This document shows, one piece after another, positions 41,511 through 49,571 of a stretch of DNA of 64,000 bases. Below the pieces are notes generated by a model. That model did no database searches and was not told the origin of the DNA. It was given only the letters and a program-made list of their open reading frames with translations. The first letter of the stretch is position 1. Every line of letters starts with the position of its first letter. Source of the DNA: Anaerolineae bacterium (GTDB lineage: Bacteria; Pseudomonadota; Alphaproteobacteria; DSM-16000; Inquilinaceae); assembly GCA_028285185.1 (NCBI GenBank), contig JANQQD010000275.1, positions 1 through 64,000 of the forward strand, in the 5' to 3' direction. Position numbers and translations under genes: made by a program.

Positions 41511-41701
41511 CAGATCAGCCCTTTCTCTCTCGCCAGCCATTCCGGCATCGTCGCCGTGCCGTCGCCGTTGTCCTCGACCAGGCCCTTGGGCAGCCATTTC
41601 AGCGTGCTGCCGTCGAAGAAGCTCACCGCCTTGCCGCTGGAGCTGTCTTCGCCGACGACGCCGATGACCTCGACCAGATCGCTCTCGCCCGCCCGGCGCA
41701 T
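41510..41701 (-). CDS. small early protein of unknown function
   Basis: 63 residues (MRRAGESDLVEVIGVVGEDSSSG...EWLAREKGLI). It starts in an ATGA overlap with gam and ends in one with the next gene. The ATG at 41701 is chosen for that reason; the longer frame to 42010 would be antisense-like sequence over gam. Function unknown. Confidence 0.65.
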   Translation of the reverse strand: MRRAGESDLVEVIGVVGEDSSSGKAVSFFDGSTLKWLPKGLVEDNGDGTATMPEWLAREKGLI

Positions 41702-42225
41702 CACCGCCCACCGTCCGCCAGCCCGAGCCCCACCGGTTCGACGACGAAGTCCTCGCCCGCGGAGCCGATAGTCACGCCCTCGATCCCGCCCGCGACCTTG
41801 GGTTCGGCCAGCATCGCTTCCTTGTTGATTTCCCGCTTCAGCCGTACGAAGCGGTCCAGCCCCAGCGCCTCGATCCGCTCCAGCACTGCGTCGACACCGC
41901 GGACCGTCACCTTCGCAGGGCGCCTCCGCCACGCGATCAACCCGGTCGCGAGCTTTCCGTGCTGGCGCTTGCCGTTGTCGGTCAGCTCCGGGCGGTTGGC
42001 TTCCGCCCACACCCGCAGACCGTCGGTCAGCTCCGTAATGCGCTTCGTCAGCAGCTTCACGGCCGACTCCGCGTCGGCCTTGGCATCCGCGACCCGTTGA
42101 TCCAGGCTGGCCTGGACCAACGCTATCTCGCGCTGTGCGTCGCCAATCTTTGCGAGCATCGCCTCGGCCTCATCGCGGCTTCGCGGCACCGACAGGGCCG
42201 TTGCCTTGGCCTTCGTCCTACCCAT
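41701..42225 (-). CDS. gam: Gam-like host-nuclease inhibitor
   Basis: 174 residues from the ATG at 42225. EAEAMLAKIGDAQREIALVQASLDQRVADAKADAES is the typical coiled coil; FRVWAEANRPELTDNGKR-like LRVWAEANRPEL and KLATGLIAWRRRPAKVTVRG identify the Mu Gam family. Gam is a Ku-like protein that binds DNA ends and blocks exonucleases, protecting transposition intermediates. Confidence 0.9.
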   Translation of the reverse strand: MGRTKAKATALSVPRSRDEAEAMLAKIGDAQREIALVQASLDQRVADAKADAESAVKLLTKRITELTDGLRVWAEANRPELTDNGKRQHGKLATGLIAWRRRPAKVTVRGVDAVLERIEALGLDRFVRLKREINKEAMLAEPKVAGGIEGVTIGSAGEDFVVEPVGLGLADGGR

Positions 42226-42227
42226 CG

Positions 42228-42560
42228 TCACTCCTCTCCCGGCTCCCATGCCCCCATCCGCACCATCACGGCGAACGCCAGGCAGCTCTCCACCTCGGCC
42301 ACGGGCACGTCGTGCACCGCCGGCCCGTTCAACACGCGCCGGGCCAGCGCCACCGGCTCCAGCAGCTTGCCTGAGGGCATCATCACCAGCCGTTCGAAGG
42401 CGCCATCGTCCAGCCGCACCCGCAGGTCGCGGAATGTCCCGAATGCGCGATAGGTCACCACCTCGCCGCGGAACTTCTGGGGGCCGACCGAGTACTCGAC
42501 CTGGTCGCCCACCTTCAGCGCCACCCGGTGCCCGGTCACGGCAAGGTCCTCCACGACCAC
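42228..42560 (-). CDS. small early protein of unknown function
   Basis: 110 residues (MVVEDLAVTGHRVALKVGDQVEYSV...). The first half resembles a short beta-barrel (VGDQVEYSVGPQKFRGEVVTYRAFGTFRDLRVRLDDG), perhaps an SH3- or KOW-like unit. It ends 2 bp before gam. No named family. Confidence 0.6.
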   Translation of the reverse strand: MVVEDLAVTGHRVALKVGDQVEYSVGPQKFRGEVVTYRAFGTFRDLRVRLDDGAFERLVMMPSGKLLEPVALARRVLNGPAVHDVPVAEVESCLAFAVMVRMGAWEPGEE

Positions 42561-42609
42561 CGCCGCGACCCCTTCTGTCCTCTACCTTCTGACATCTGAC
42601 GCCCGGACT

Positions 42610-43074
42610 TCACGCCGCCGTCCCTCCGCCAGGCTCGGCCACACGCGCCGGCTGCCGCCGATCGTTGAGGACGACGACATTGTCCCGCGGCGCGCCAAGG
42701 CGGGCCGCTTCAGGCACCAGTGTGGCTTCAAGGATCTCGATCTCTTCCGCAGTCCCCCGCAGCTCCGATACGGTCAGGGCGATCACGCCCGCCTTGCGCG
42801 CCCGCACGGCACCGGCCGGCGTCCGCACGTCCGCGTCGGCCGCGAGACCGACGAGGGAATAGGACAAGGCGTCGAGGCACTGCGCCTCCAGCACCAGGTA
42901 CCGGGCGTCGTTCTCTTCGCGCGCCTGACCGGGATAGGCGGCCTCCACGGCCGCGCGCACCGACTCCGCGCAATCGCGCAGTTGCTCGGATGCGACCAGC
43001 AGCGCCGCGGGTTGCGACTCCCAGAGCCCGTCCTCCAAGGTCGTCGCGAGATGCCGGATGTCCTCTGAGATCAT
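42610..43074 (-). CDS. early protein of unknown function
   Basis: 154 residues, mainly helical (MISEDIRHLATTLEDGLWESQPAALL...). It starts in an ATGA overlap with the XRE-like gene and is followed by a 49-bp gap. No motif recognised. Confidence 0.65.
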   Translation of the reverse strand: MISEDIRHLATTLEDGLWESQPAALLVASEQLRDCAESVRAAVEAAYPGQAREENDARYLVLEAQCLDALSYSLVGLAADADVRTPAGAVRARKAGVIALTVSELRGTAEEIEILEATLVPEAARLGAPRDNVVVLNDRRQPARVAEPGGGTAA

Positions 43075-43436
43075 CGCTCACCTCCAATGCGGCTGTGCGG
43101 GCACCCGCCGCGGCAGGCGTGGTAGAGCTGCACCCGCTGGTGATTGGTCGCCCGGAAAGGCGCGGCCTGCTCCTCCACGCACCGGGTCGATGGGATGTCG
43201 CCCAGCACGGGGCAGCCGACCGTGGCGCGCATCAGCACGTCCCGCACGCGGCCTTCAACGGCCCTTAAATCGCCCTTGTAGGTGCCATTGATCGTGCCGC
43301 TGACCACGGCCGCTGAGTACTGCAGCCGGCGGGCCACCTTGGCCTGGCTCTCCCGGTCGCAGGCTTCCGCCAGCGCCGCTACCCAGTCCGGCGGCGGGTC
43401 GCCCCAAGCGACTTTGGCGCGGGAAAGGGCTGTCAT
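43071..43436 (-). CDS. helix-turn-helix early protein
   Basis: 121 residues from the ATG at 43436. WVAALAEACDRESQAKVARRLQYSAAVVSGTINGTYKGDL is an XRE/Cro-like helix-turn-helix. The C-terminal half has Cys/His pairs (GCPVLGDIPSTRCVEEQ, LYHACRGGCPH) that may bind metal. Similar proteins occur in early operons of Mu-like phages of alphaproteobacteria. It overlaps both neighbours. Confidence 0.75.
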   Translation of the reverse strand: MTALSRAKVAWGDPPPDWVAALAEACDRESQAKVARRLQYSAAVVSGTINGTYKGDLRAVEGRVRDVLMRATVGCPVLGDIPSTRCVEEQAAPFRATNHQRVQLYHACRGGCPHSRIGGER

Positions 43437-44035
43437 GCGTCCCTCCCTTCGCCCTGCCACATGACCTGCTGCAGGTTCGGGTCCCAGACCTGCTTCACCC
43501 TCTGGATCTGCGGCGGCTTCGGTCCGGTGTTCTTGCTGCGCAATAGGCGATACTGCGCCTGGCCAGGCCGCCCGCCCTTTGCCTGCCGCACCAGAGCCAG
43601 ATAGCCGGCCCGGTTCAGGTGCCCGACATAGCTCTTCGCATCTTCCTGCGAGACCGGGCTGTCCGCGGTGGACGCGTGGATAGCAAGATCGCGGGCCGTG
43701 AACGTGCTCATCACCTTCATCGTCCGCCACATCTGCTCGCGTCCGCGGCCTTGGGTGACCTCGGTGCCGTCCTTCCGCACCCGCGGCGCCTCGACGCCGA
43801 CGTCCCGAGCCAGTGCGTACATCAGTGGCTTGGACGCGACGGCCGCCAGGTATCCGGCGGCGGCCAGGCCGGCCAGATAGTCGCGCACGGTCTTCCCCGG
43901 CACGTCCGTTTCCCGCTCGATGTCGCGGGGCGTGAACGCAGCACCCTCCCCAAGCCGCCGGATCGCCGCCCAGACGGCGTCGCGACCCTGCGGCTTGGGC
44001 GCTGCTGCCACGATGTCGGCCGGCCGACGCGCCAT
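43433..44035 (-). CDS. winged-helix/tandem HTH early protein
   Basis: 200 residues from the ATG at 44035, in an ATGA overlap with muB. Two helix-turn-helix-like segments appear: AAFTPRDIERETDVPGKTVRDYLAGLAAAGYL and STFTARDLAIHASTADSPVSQEDAKSYVGHLNRAGYLAL. It is likely a DNA-binding protein of the transposition region; function unknown. Confidence 0.72.
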   Translation of the reverse strand: MARRPADIVAAAPKPQGRDAVWAAIRRLGEGAAFTPRDIERETDVPGKTVRDYLAGLAAAGYLAAVASKPLMYALARDVGVEAPRVRKDGTEVTQGRGREQMWRTMKVMSTFTARDLAIHASTADSPVSQEDAKSYVGHLNRAGYLALVRQAKGGRPGQAQYRLLRSKNTGPKPPQIQRVKQVWDPNLQQVMWQGEGRDA

Positions 44036-44790
44036 CAGCGGAGTTTCCGCAGCTCGGGCGTCCCGCCTGTGTCCAAGCGTCGGTCGCCCCACCAGGCGTC
44101 CGTGACGTCGTCGACGCCTTCCTTCAGGGCCTCCTGGCGGATGGTCTCGATGTTGACGACGATGCGCCTGGTCGTTGCTTTCGTTATGCGGATCAATCGC
44201 TGCAGCAGATCGTCCGCAACTCTGATCTCGGGGGCATAGAGCTGCGCCAGGTGCAGGGCGTCGTCCAGGCTCGTGGGCTCGGCACCGGCCCATCTCAGAA
44301 CTCGGTTGTGCACCCGCTCGTGTCGCTCCAACTTCGCCGGCAACATCTCCTCGCCGATCAGCACGACGGTGCCCTGGCTGCCTTCGGAAATGTCGCGAAC
44401 CACCTCGATCAGACCGTTCCTGACGACGTGATCGGCCTCGTCGATGATCAGGGGGCGCCGGCTCAGGGCCAACTGCTCCGCCGCCTGGTCGGTCATCTCA
44501 TCCAGCCGCCCGGCGGCCCGGATGCCCATCTCCCGCAGGATGGCCTGCAGCAGGCCTTTCCGAGGCCACACCGACCGCGCTTCGACGTAGTAGGCCCGGT
44601 GCACATTGGCCGCGTGTGCCGCCGCGCAGGACTTGCCGTAGCCCGACGGACCGTGCATGACCACGATGCCCGGAAGGTGGGGCGGACGGCCCTGTGCGTG
44701 GCGGATGGCTTCGTGCAGCAGCCCGACATTGTGCAGCGGCGCTATGGTGCCGCTCGCCTGGCCGTTGACCTGGGATGTCCGATCGTCCAT
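44035..44790 (-). CDS. MuB-like transposition ATPase (target capture)
   Basis: 251 residues with AAA features: Walker A MHGPSGYGKSCAAAH (about residues 45-59), Walker B RRPLIIDEADHV and sensor VVLIGEE. MuB binds DNA with ATP, picks target sites, and activates MuA. The N-terminal HTH domain of Mu B is shortened here. It follows the transposase gene with a 40-bp gap. Confidence 0.9.
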   Translation of the reverse strand: MDDRTSQVNGQASGTIAPLHNVGLLHEAIRHAQGRPPHLPGIVVMHGPSGYGKSCAAAHAANVHRAYYVEARSVWPRKGLLQAILREMGIRAAGRLDEMTDQAAEQLALSRRPLIIDEADHVVRNGLIEVVRDISEGSQGTVVLIGEEMLPAKLERHERVHNRVLRWAGAEPTSLDDALHLAQLYAPEIRVADDLLQRLIRITKATTRRIVVNIETIRQEALKEGVDDVTDAWWGDRRLDTGGTPELRKLR

Positions 44791-44830
44791 CGCGTCCTCT
44801 CAACGTTACGAACCAACTTCCGCGCCCGCT

Positions 44831-46939
44831 CTACCGGCGGGCGTCTTCTTTTGCGGCCAGCGCCGCCCGCGCATCGGCAGCCCGCCGTGCACACATCGCC
44901 TCGAAATCCGCGGTGTAGGCGGCCATCTCTTGCTGGCTTCGCCATTCCGAACTCTTCTGGTAGCTGGCCAGCCAGTGGCGCTCCCGCTCGCTCAGGTCTG
45001 CGGGGTCGCGCGCGTTCAGTGTTGCCCAGAGCCGGTAACGCCCGGCTCCGTCTTGCGGCAGGCTTTCCACGGACGGCTCTGTCGGGATCTGCGGCAGATC
45101 GCGGGCCGCAAACTCGGCCTCCAGCTGCGCTTGCACGGCCCACTGCTCGTCTGTCGGTGGTGCCGGCTGATAGCTGATCGCCGCAGGCCGTGGCGCCTCG
45201 GCCTCGATCGCCTCGCGCTTGACGTCCAGCCGCCGCACCCGCTCCTGCCGCCGCCGCCCTTCGCGGGCGTCGCTGACAGTTTCGATCGGGAAATAGGGGG
45301 CCTTGTTGGCGTCGAGATGCGCGTCGCAGATGTAGCGCCCCTCGGCATCCCGCACGTGCACGACGCTCGCTTCGTGCAGGTCGTACGCGACCTGCACGGT
45401 CTCATCGTGACGCCACTCCAGCTCGGCCGCGAAATAGCTGTGGCCGTTGATCTGGACCATGCCCCGGCGGCATTCGCGTAACTCCACCGGCATGAACAGC
45501 GTGTCGGCTTCGTCCGATGCGATCGGCAGCAGCTCTGCCTCGGCTGCCTTCGCCGCCCAGGCCTCATCCGGCGAGAGATGCCGCAGTTTGCCCCTCTCGT
45601 CGCGCACCCGCGGCAGGCTCGAATGCGGCCGGGCATTGTAGGCGGCGACCTGCACGTCGCCCCAGGCCACGAAATCGTCCCAGGGCATCAGCACCGATGT
45701 TGTGCCGGTCTCGCGGATGTCCGACCGCGACCGCTTATAGACGCGGTTGCGGGCCTCGGGGTCCATGTCCTGCCCTATGAAGCCGGGCGCACCCTTGGCC
45801 CCGCGTATCCAGCCGCTTTTGTGGAAGCGCTCGATCACGCCGCGAGCCTGGGAGTTGTAGGGCAGGGACGTCTCGCGCCGAATGCCCAGCCGGTCCAGAA
45901 GGCCGATGTCCGGGTCCGTCATCGCCCCGGCCTGGAAACCGCTCCCGCGGTCCACGTACCAGATGGCCGGCACCGCAATGCTGCACGCGCGCCGCAGCCC
46001 GTCGGCGATCAGCTGCGCCGACTCCGCGTGCCCGGCCGCCCAGCCGACCAGGCGTCGCGTCGCAACGTCCAGAATGGAGATGATCTCCGGCCGATGCGGC
46101 TTGCCAGTCCGCGGGTGGATCACCTCCTGGTCGTGGCAGTGGCCATCCGCCGTGTAGACATCGCCAGGCAGCAGCTCCGCGAAGTCGCGGATCACATAGG
46201 GGCGCAGCTTCCGAAGCTCGCGCGGCCCCATCCGTCCCCGGTTCCGCTCCACCGACGGAATCGCCTCGATCGCCCGCTGGCACGCCCGCAAACTGGGCAT
46301 CGGCACGCCTTCGGGCAGGAAGCCTTCCAGCACCTCGTGGCACTGCGCGATCGACGGCTTGGTCGGCCGGGCATAGAGCCGGATCAGCGGATGGAGCCAG
46401 AGCGGTGGCGGCGCGACCTTGTCGTCCCGCGTGGCCAGCCCGACGGTGGCCTTCCCGCCCTTCTCGTACGCATCGACCCACCGCCGCAGCGTCCGCGCCG
46501 AAATCCCCGCCCGGCCGCGCCCATTCGCCATGCCGGCCAGGGCCTGCAGCTCCTCCGGCAACCGCGCTGCCGCAGCATCCTCCGCCACGGCCTTGATGGC
46601 CGCTAGCTTCCCCTCGGTCTCGGCGATTTCCAGCGTGTAAGCGACGACCCGTTCTCGCGCGATGGCCAGCCCGGCCGCGTCCTGCCGCAACTCATCCAGC
46701 CGCTGCGGCCTCCGTCGCTCAACGACAGGCATCTCCGCCGCCACCGTCCGCCGCGCCAACGCCCGCTGCGCCGCCGCGGGCAGGCTCGACACGTGATATT
46801 CACGCCCCCCGCCACGCCCTTCGCGCTCGCGGGACTGCCACCCATCCCGCTCGGCCGCCTCGATCACCCGCTTATTGGATGTCGAAACGCCGGGCAACCC
46901 AGCCTCCGCCAACGAGCGTGCCGTCCACCAAACCTTCAT
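44831..46939 (-). CDS. MuA-like DDE transposase
   Basis: 702 residues. The N-terminus has a Mu-type DNA-binding domain (WWTARSLAEAGLPGVSTSNKRVIEAAERDGW). The catalytic triad is visible as D265 (VYTADGH), D330 (IWYVDRGSGF) and E370 (ARGVIERFHK). A Mu_transpos_C-like beta-barrel follows (MFMPVELRECRRGMVQINGHSYFAAELEWRHDETVQVAYD), and a helical C-terminal tail likely contacts MuB. It cuts the TGTA ends and joins them to target DNA with a 5-bp stagger, consistent with the acagc duplication. Confidence 0.95.
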   Translation of the reverse strand: MKVWWTARSLAEAGLPGVSTSNKRVIEAAERDGWQSREREGRGGGREYHVSSLPAAAQRALARRTVAAEMPVVERRRPQRLDELRQDAAGLAIARERVVAYTLEIAETEGKLAAIKAVAEDAAAARLPEELQALAGMANGRGRAGISARTLRRWVDAYEKGGKATVGLATRDDKVAPPPLWLHPLIRLYARPTKPSIAQCHEVLEGFLPEGVPMPSLRACQRAIEAIPSVERNRGRMGPRELRKLRPYVIRDFAELLPGDVYTADGHCHDQEVIHPRTGKPHRPEIISILDVATRRLVGWAAGHAESAQLIADGLRRACSIAVPAIWYVDRGSGFQAGAMTDPDIGLLDRLGIRRETSLPYNSQARGVIERFHKSGWIRGAKGAPGFIGQDMDPEARNRVYKRSRSDIRETGTTSVLMPWDDFVAWGDVQVAAYNARPHSSLPRVRDERGKLRHLSPDEAWAAKAAEAELLPIASDEADTLFMPVELRECRRGMVQINGHSYFAAELEWRHDETVQVAYDLHEASVVHVRDAEGRYICDAHLDANKAPYFPIETVSDAREGRRRQERVRRLDVKREAIEAEAPRPAAISYQPAPPTDEQWAVQAQLEAEFAARDLPQIPTEPSVESLPQDGAGRYRLWATLNARDPADLSERERHWLASYQKSSEWRSQQEMAAYTADFEAMCARRAADARAALAAKEDARR

Positions 46940-47406
46940 GGCCGGCGGTCCCGGACTTTCGCCGCGGGCAGCTTCTTAAGCCGCTTCAGCTTGCGGTCGA
47001 TTTCGGCCTTCTGCTGTTCGAGGTAGCCGAGTTGGGCGAGCCGCACCTCTTCGCCGACCATCACGACGGCGCCCAGCTCCGCAGCCAGCACGTCCAGCAG
47101 CCAGACGGCGCCGGTAACCTTGATGAGAGCGATCAGGCGATGGGTAGGGATCTGATGTGTCTCGCGGCTTTCCGCCGTATAAGCGTCCAGCATGGCCCGC
47201 GAGAAATTCGGCTCATCGAGGTATTCTGCCATCTCCGCGGCCACCACCTCGCGGCTGCTGTCGCATTCCTTCAGGGCTACGCTCAACGCGCGCTTCAGGC
47301 GGACATCGAAGCTCATACCGGACGGTGCCCGCGGCGCTCTGACAGGATACATGTCCGCTGCGGCGAACATGTCGAGTGTGCCGGGGTCCCGGGAATCGCG
47401 CGCCAT
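46936..47406 (-). CDS. CII-like phage regulatory protein
   Basis: 156 residues. MSFDVRLKRALSVALKECDSSREVVAAEMAEYLDEPNFSRAMLDAYTAESRETHQIPTHRLIALIKVTG resembles the phage regulatory CII/DUF-type proteins found just before the transposase in Mu-like phages. A charged coiled tail follows. It lies between ner and the transposase with 2-bp gap and ATGA overlap. Confidence 0.75.
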   Translation of the reverse strand: MARDSRDPGTLDMFAAADMYPVRAPRAPSGMSFDVRLKRALSVALKECDSSREVVAAEMAEYLDEPNFSRAMLDAYTAESRETHQIPTHRLIALIKVTGAVWLLDVLAAELGAVVMVGEEVRLAQLGYLEQQKAEIDRKLKRLKKLPAAKVRDRRP

Positions 47407-47408
47407 TG

Positions 47409-47732
47409 TCAGTCGCGCCCCGCCGATTCAACACGACCGGCCGGCGCGCCTTGTGTAGGCTCTTGACTGTGTCGACGGGGTTCGCCGGACGGCAGGAAGA
47501 TCTCCGGGAACAGCGTCTCAGGCGGCACGCCAATCGCGCTCGCGACCATGCTCGCCAATCTCGGCGACTGGGGGACAGCGATTGCGGCGCTCACCGCCTG
47601 GCGCGTTACGTCCGCCCGTCGGGCGATGTCGGAGAGGGAGGTGTGGTTCAGGCGGAGGTGGTGCCTGATCCAGCTTCGCCGCTTGAACAGATCGTGCGGC
47701 ACCTCTTGGGCAATTGCGATGTCAAGGACCAT
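47409..47732 (-). CDS. ner: Ner-like early repressor (helix-turn-helix)
   Basis: 107 residues from the ATG at 47732 (a TTG at 47756 is in frame but would leave no room for promoters). HDLFKRRSWIRHHLRLNHTSLSDIARRADVTRQAVSAAIAVPQSPRLASMVASAIGVPPETLFPE is the Ner/Nlp-type HTH. Ner shuts down early transcription in Mu. It is the first gene of the early operon and diverges from the S24 repressor. No ribosome site is obvious, so the exact start is uncertain. Confidence 0.78.
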   Translation of the reverse strand: MVLDIAIAQEVPHDLFKRRSWIRHHLRLNHTSLSDIARRADVTRQAVSAAIAVPQSPRLASMVASAIGVPPETLFPEIFLPSGEPRRHSQEPTQGAPAGRVESAGRD

Positions 47733-47791
47733 AAAAAGACGTGTAACACGGCCCAAAGATGACCATCAACTCAAAAAAAGACGTTACGTCT
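47733..47791. promoter_or_regulatory. candidate operator region between ner and the repressor
   Basis: AAAAAGACGT occurs twice (47733-47742 and 47775-47784), each running into a dyad: CGTGTAACACG at 47740-47750 and AGACGTTACGTCT at 47779-47791. These are the natural binding sites for Ner or the S24 repressor at the divergent early/repressor promoters. The second copy lies inside the first codons of the repressor gene. Confidence 0.55.
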
Positions 47792-48460
47792 CCAGAAATA
47801 GCCGCCCGCCTCCGTTCGGCGCGTGACCAGCTTGGTCTGACACAGGCAGAACTGGCTGCCGCAAGCAACCTGCAGCCAAGGCAGCTACAGCGTATGGAGC
47901 GAGGCGAACAGAAGCCATCCCTAGAGGTTCTGACGGCGTTAACCCTTCGCGGCATTAACCTTCACTGGCTACTGTCCGGCAATGGGCCGATCACGTCAAA
48001 ATCTGGCGAACTGGTCCTTAAGGATGGTTCTCAGCTTGGTGATGGGTATGTGTTCGTGCCGAAGTACGACATTTCGGCGTCGGCTGGACCAGGGATGTTT
48101 GCAGGCGAGGCCAACGTCGTCGATCACCTGGCCTTTCGTGAGGAGTGGGTTCGCAGATCGCTAGGTGTCCAGCCCAGCGACTTGGCGCTCATTACCGCGG
48201 TCGGTGACAGCATGGAGCCGGCGATTCGTGCCGGCGACTTGCTCTTGGTGCATACGGGGATCGATCGCTTCCGCGATGATGCGATCTACGTGGTGACCGT
48301 CGAAGACAGATTGCTCGTAAAGCGTGTTCAATGCCTGTTAAATGGAGCAGTCGTCGTCCGCAGCGATAACCCGTCGTACATTGAGCAGATGCTTGGAACC
48401 GGCGAGTTGGACCAGGTCCGCGTTGCTGGCCGCGTTGTCTGGATCGCGAGGATGGTATGA
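47759..48460 (+). CDS. phage repressor: XRE HTH plus S24 (LexA/CI-like) peptidase
   Basis: 233 residues. The N-terminal HTH (ARLRSARDQLGLTQAELAAASNLQPRQLQRMERGEQKPSLEVL) is joined by a hinge with a probable Ala-Gly cleavage point (ISASAGPG, about residues 105-112) to an S24 peptidase with the Ser in VGDSMEPAI (S151) and the Lys in LLVKRV (K188). Such repressors self-cleave on RecA activation, so this prophage is probably SOS-inducible, unlike Mu itself, whose c repressor lacks this domain. It is in the position of Mu c, and its stop overlaps the next gene's ATG. Confidence 0.9.
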   Translation: MTINSKKDVTSPEIAARLRSARDQLGLTQAELAAASNLQPRQLQRMERGEQKPSLEVLTALTLRGINLHWLLSGNGPITSKSGELVLKDGSQLGDGYVFVPKYDISASAGPGMFAGEANVVDHLAFREEWVRRSLGVQPSDLALITAVGDSMEPAIRAGDLLLVHTGIDRFRDDAIYVVTVEDRLLVKRVQCLLNGAVVVRSDNPSYIEQMLGTGELDQVRVAGRVVWIARMV

Positions 48461-49044
48461 GATCGCTCCTCTTGGCCGCGGCGCTCGGCCTAGCCGCTCC
48501 GTCGACTGTATTCGCAGACCCGCCAGATTACACCAATCTGGTTGGGGTCTACATGAGCAGTCTGCAATCCGATGCGCCAACCGAACACCGTGACTATCGC
48601 CATCTCTGGGCGCTGGGTGCACAGCATATTCTCGGTGGGGCACCGTGTGAGGGAGGGGCGGTCTTCGCTCTACTCCATCTGGGCATCACTGCGGGCCAGC
48701 AGGGCACGACGGCACCCCCGACCTTTGGCTTTGCCTGCATCACCGACGACGACACCCGGCGCCATGTCTTTCGTGGGCAGGACGTCATCGATCTCCTGCC
48801 GCTCACTGAGGAACGGGCGCTCCAAGCCTGCCGCACGGATTGGCTGCGGACCAGCGCAGGCTACGTTGACGCCGCAGCGCCCGGTGCTGATGTGTCGTTC
48901 CGCTGGATGCAGAGCATGGCTCACTTGACCCTCACGACGTCGCTGCCCTCGCTCGAAGGCCCACTCACCATCACGGGCAACTGCGCCGTCCATCCGGATT
49001 ACACCACCGGATCAGTCCAGCTCACGGTCGCTGGCGGCTCCTGA
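48457..49044 (+). CDS. exported protein cotranscribed with the repressor (lysogenic-conversion candidate)
   Basis: 195 residues with a clear Sec signal peptide (MRSLLLAAALGLAAPSTVFA, cut before DPPDY). The mature part has four or more Cys and a Rap1a/Tai-like look (ALGAQHILGGAPCEGGAVFALLHLGITAGQ; ALQACRTDWL). The gene overlaps the repressor by ATGA and is therefore expressed in the lysogen. Superinfection exclusion or host envelope modification are possible roles; none is shown. No family assigned with confidence. Confidence 0.75.
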   Translation: MRSLLLAAALGLAAPSTVFADPPDYTNLVGVYMSSLQSDAPTEHRDYRHLWALGAQHILGGAPCEGGAVFALLHLGITAGQQGTTAPPTFGFACITDDDTRRHVFRGQDVIDLLPLTEERALQACRTDWLRTSAGYVDAAAPGADVSFRWMQSMAHLTLTTSLPSLEGPLTITGNCAVHPDYTTGSVQLTVAGGS

Positions 49045-49455
49045 GATCTTGTCCGGCACTATGCACTACTTCAGCTTGCCTTTTGATCCGACATCCTGTG
49101 GAAAACCGACCGGCTCTTTCTCGTGCGCTGGGTATCCGTTTAATATCAGGCGCTTACGCTTCTGTGTCACGATCTGCCGATTTGCGCACAAATGACACAG
49201 ATGACACGGTTCGCCGCCGCTCACCACTTTCGGGCGAGCGTCATATGGCGTTGAAGTGTGGGCGGAATCAGCGTCGGCACCGATTTTCTGGTGTGGACAA
49301 AGGCGTGTCGTCAACCGGGCGAAAGTGGCCAAACTGGGTGTCGTTTTGGATTCGCAACGATCGGCCCGATTTGCCCGGTAACCCGTTGATTATCCCGCCA
49401 TATCCCGCCCGGTCCCCGCAAATCCCGGTGTGGCCAATCTCATCGTCGCATTACA
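49045..49455. repeat. left terminus of the prophage with three transposase-binding sites (L1-L3)
   Basis: No gene is supported in this 411-bp stretch. Reading inward from 49455 on the minus strand (TGTAATGCG...), sites GAGATTGGCCACA (49429-49441), CAGTTTGGCCACT (49324-49336) and GCCTTTGTCCACA (49292-49304) match those at the right end. The uneven spacing resembles Mu attL. A further inverted repeat TGTGTCA (49163-49169)/TGACACA (49193-49199), followed by another ATGACAC at 49201, may be a regulatory site. Confidence 0.7.
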
Positions 49456-49460
49456 ACAGC
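49456..49460. repeat. 5-bp target-site duplication (acagc), high-coordinate copy
   Basis: acagc follows the last phage base (the terminal A of ...TTACA at 49455) and equals the bases before the other end. Joining the flanks at this duplication restores the pre-insertion sequence. Confidence 0.9.
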
Positions 49461-49571
49461 AGCGGACGTGGGCAACAGATTCCGCTGGAATCCTCCTCGT
49501 CGATTACTACATGTCGCCGAAATTGCCAATCGCGCTACAAATGGTAGTGCTGGGCATGCGAGGAGACCGAG

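Larger units (their letters stand above)
6845..49455 (-). mobile_element. complete Mu-like transposable prophage (siphovirus-type tail), 42.6 kb
   Basis: The two ends read inward as 5'-TGTAGCGCGAC (6845 onward, plus strand) and 5'-TGTAATGCGAC (49455 backward, minus strand). Each is followed by a near-identical AGATTGGCCACA block, and acagc flanks both sides. Between them lie a full Mu-like gene set: repressor, Ner, MuA, MuB, Gam, gp16, Mor, endolysin, spanins, gp25/26/27-like, terminase, portal, MuF, protease, gpT, gp36, virion morphogenesis protein, tail tube, G/GT, tape measure, tail tip, Com and a DNA methylase. The tail genes are of the long non-contractile type seen in Mu-like siphophages such as B3, D3112 and RcapMu rather than Mu itself. 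No essential gene looks broken, so the element may be inducible. Confidence 0.95.

Noticed and set aside
49083-49547. 154-codon plus-strand open frame at the left terminus
   Set aside because: It crosses the phage-host junction at 49455 and lies over transposase-binding sites, so it cannot be a phage gene as drawn.
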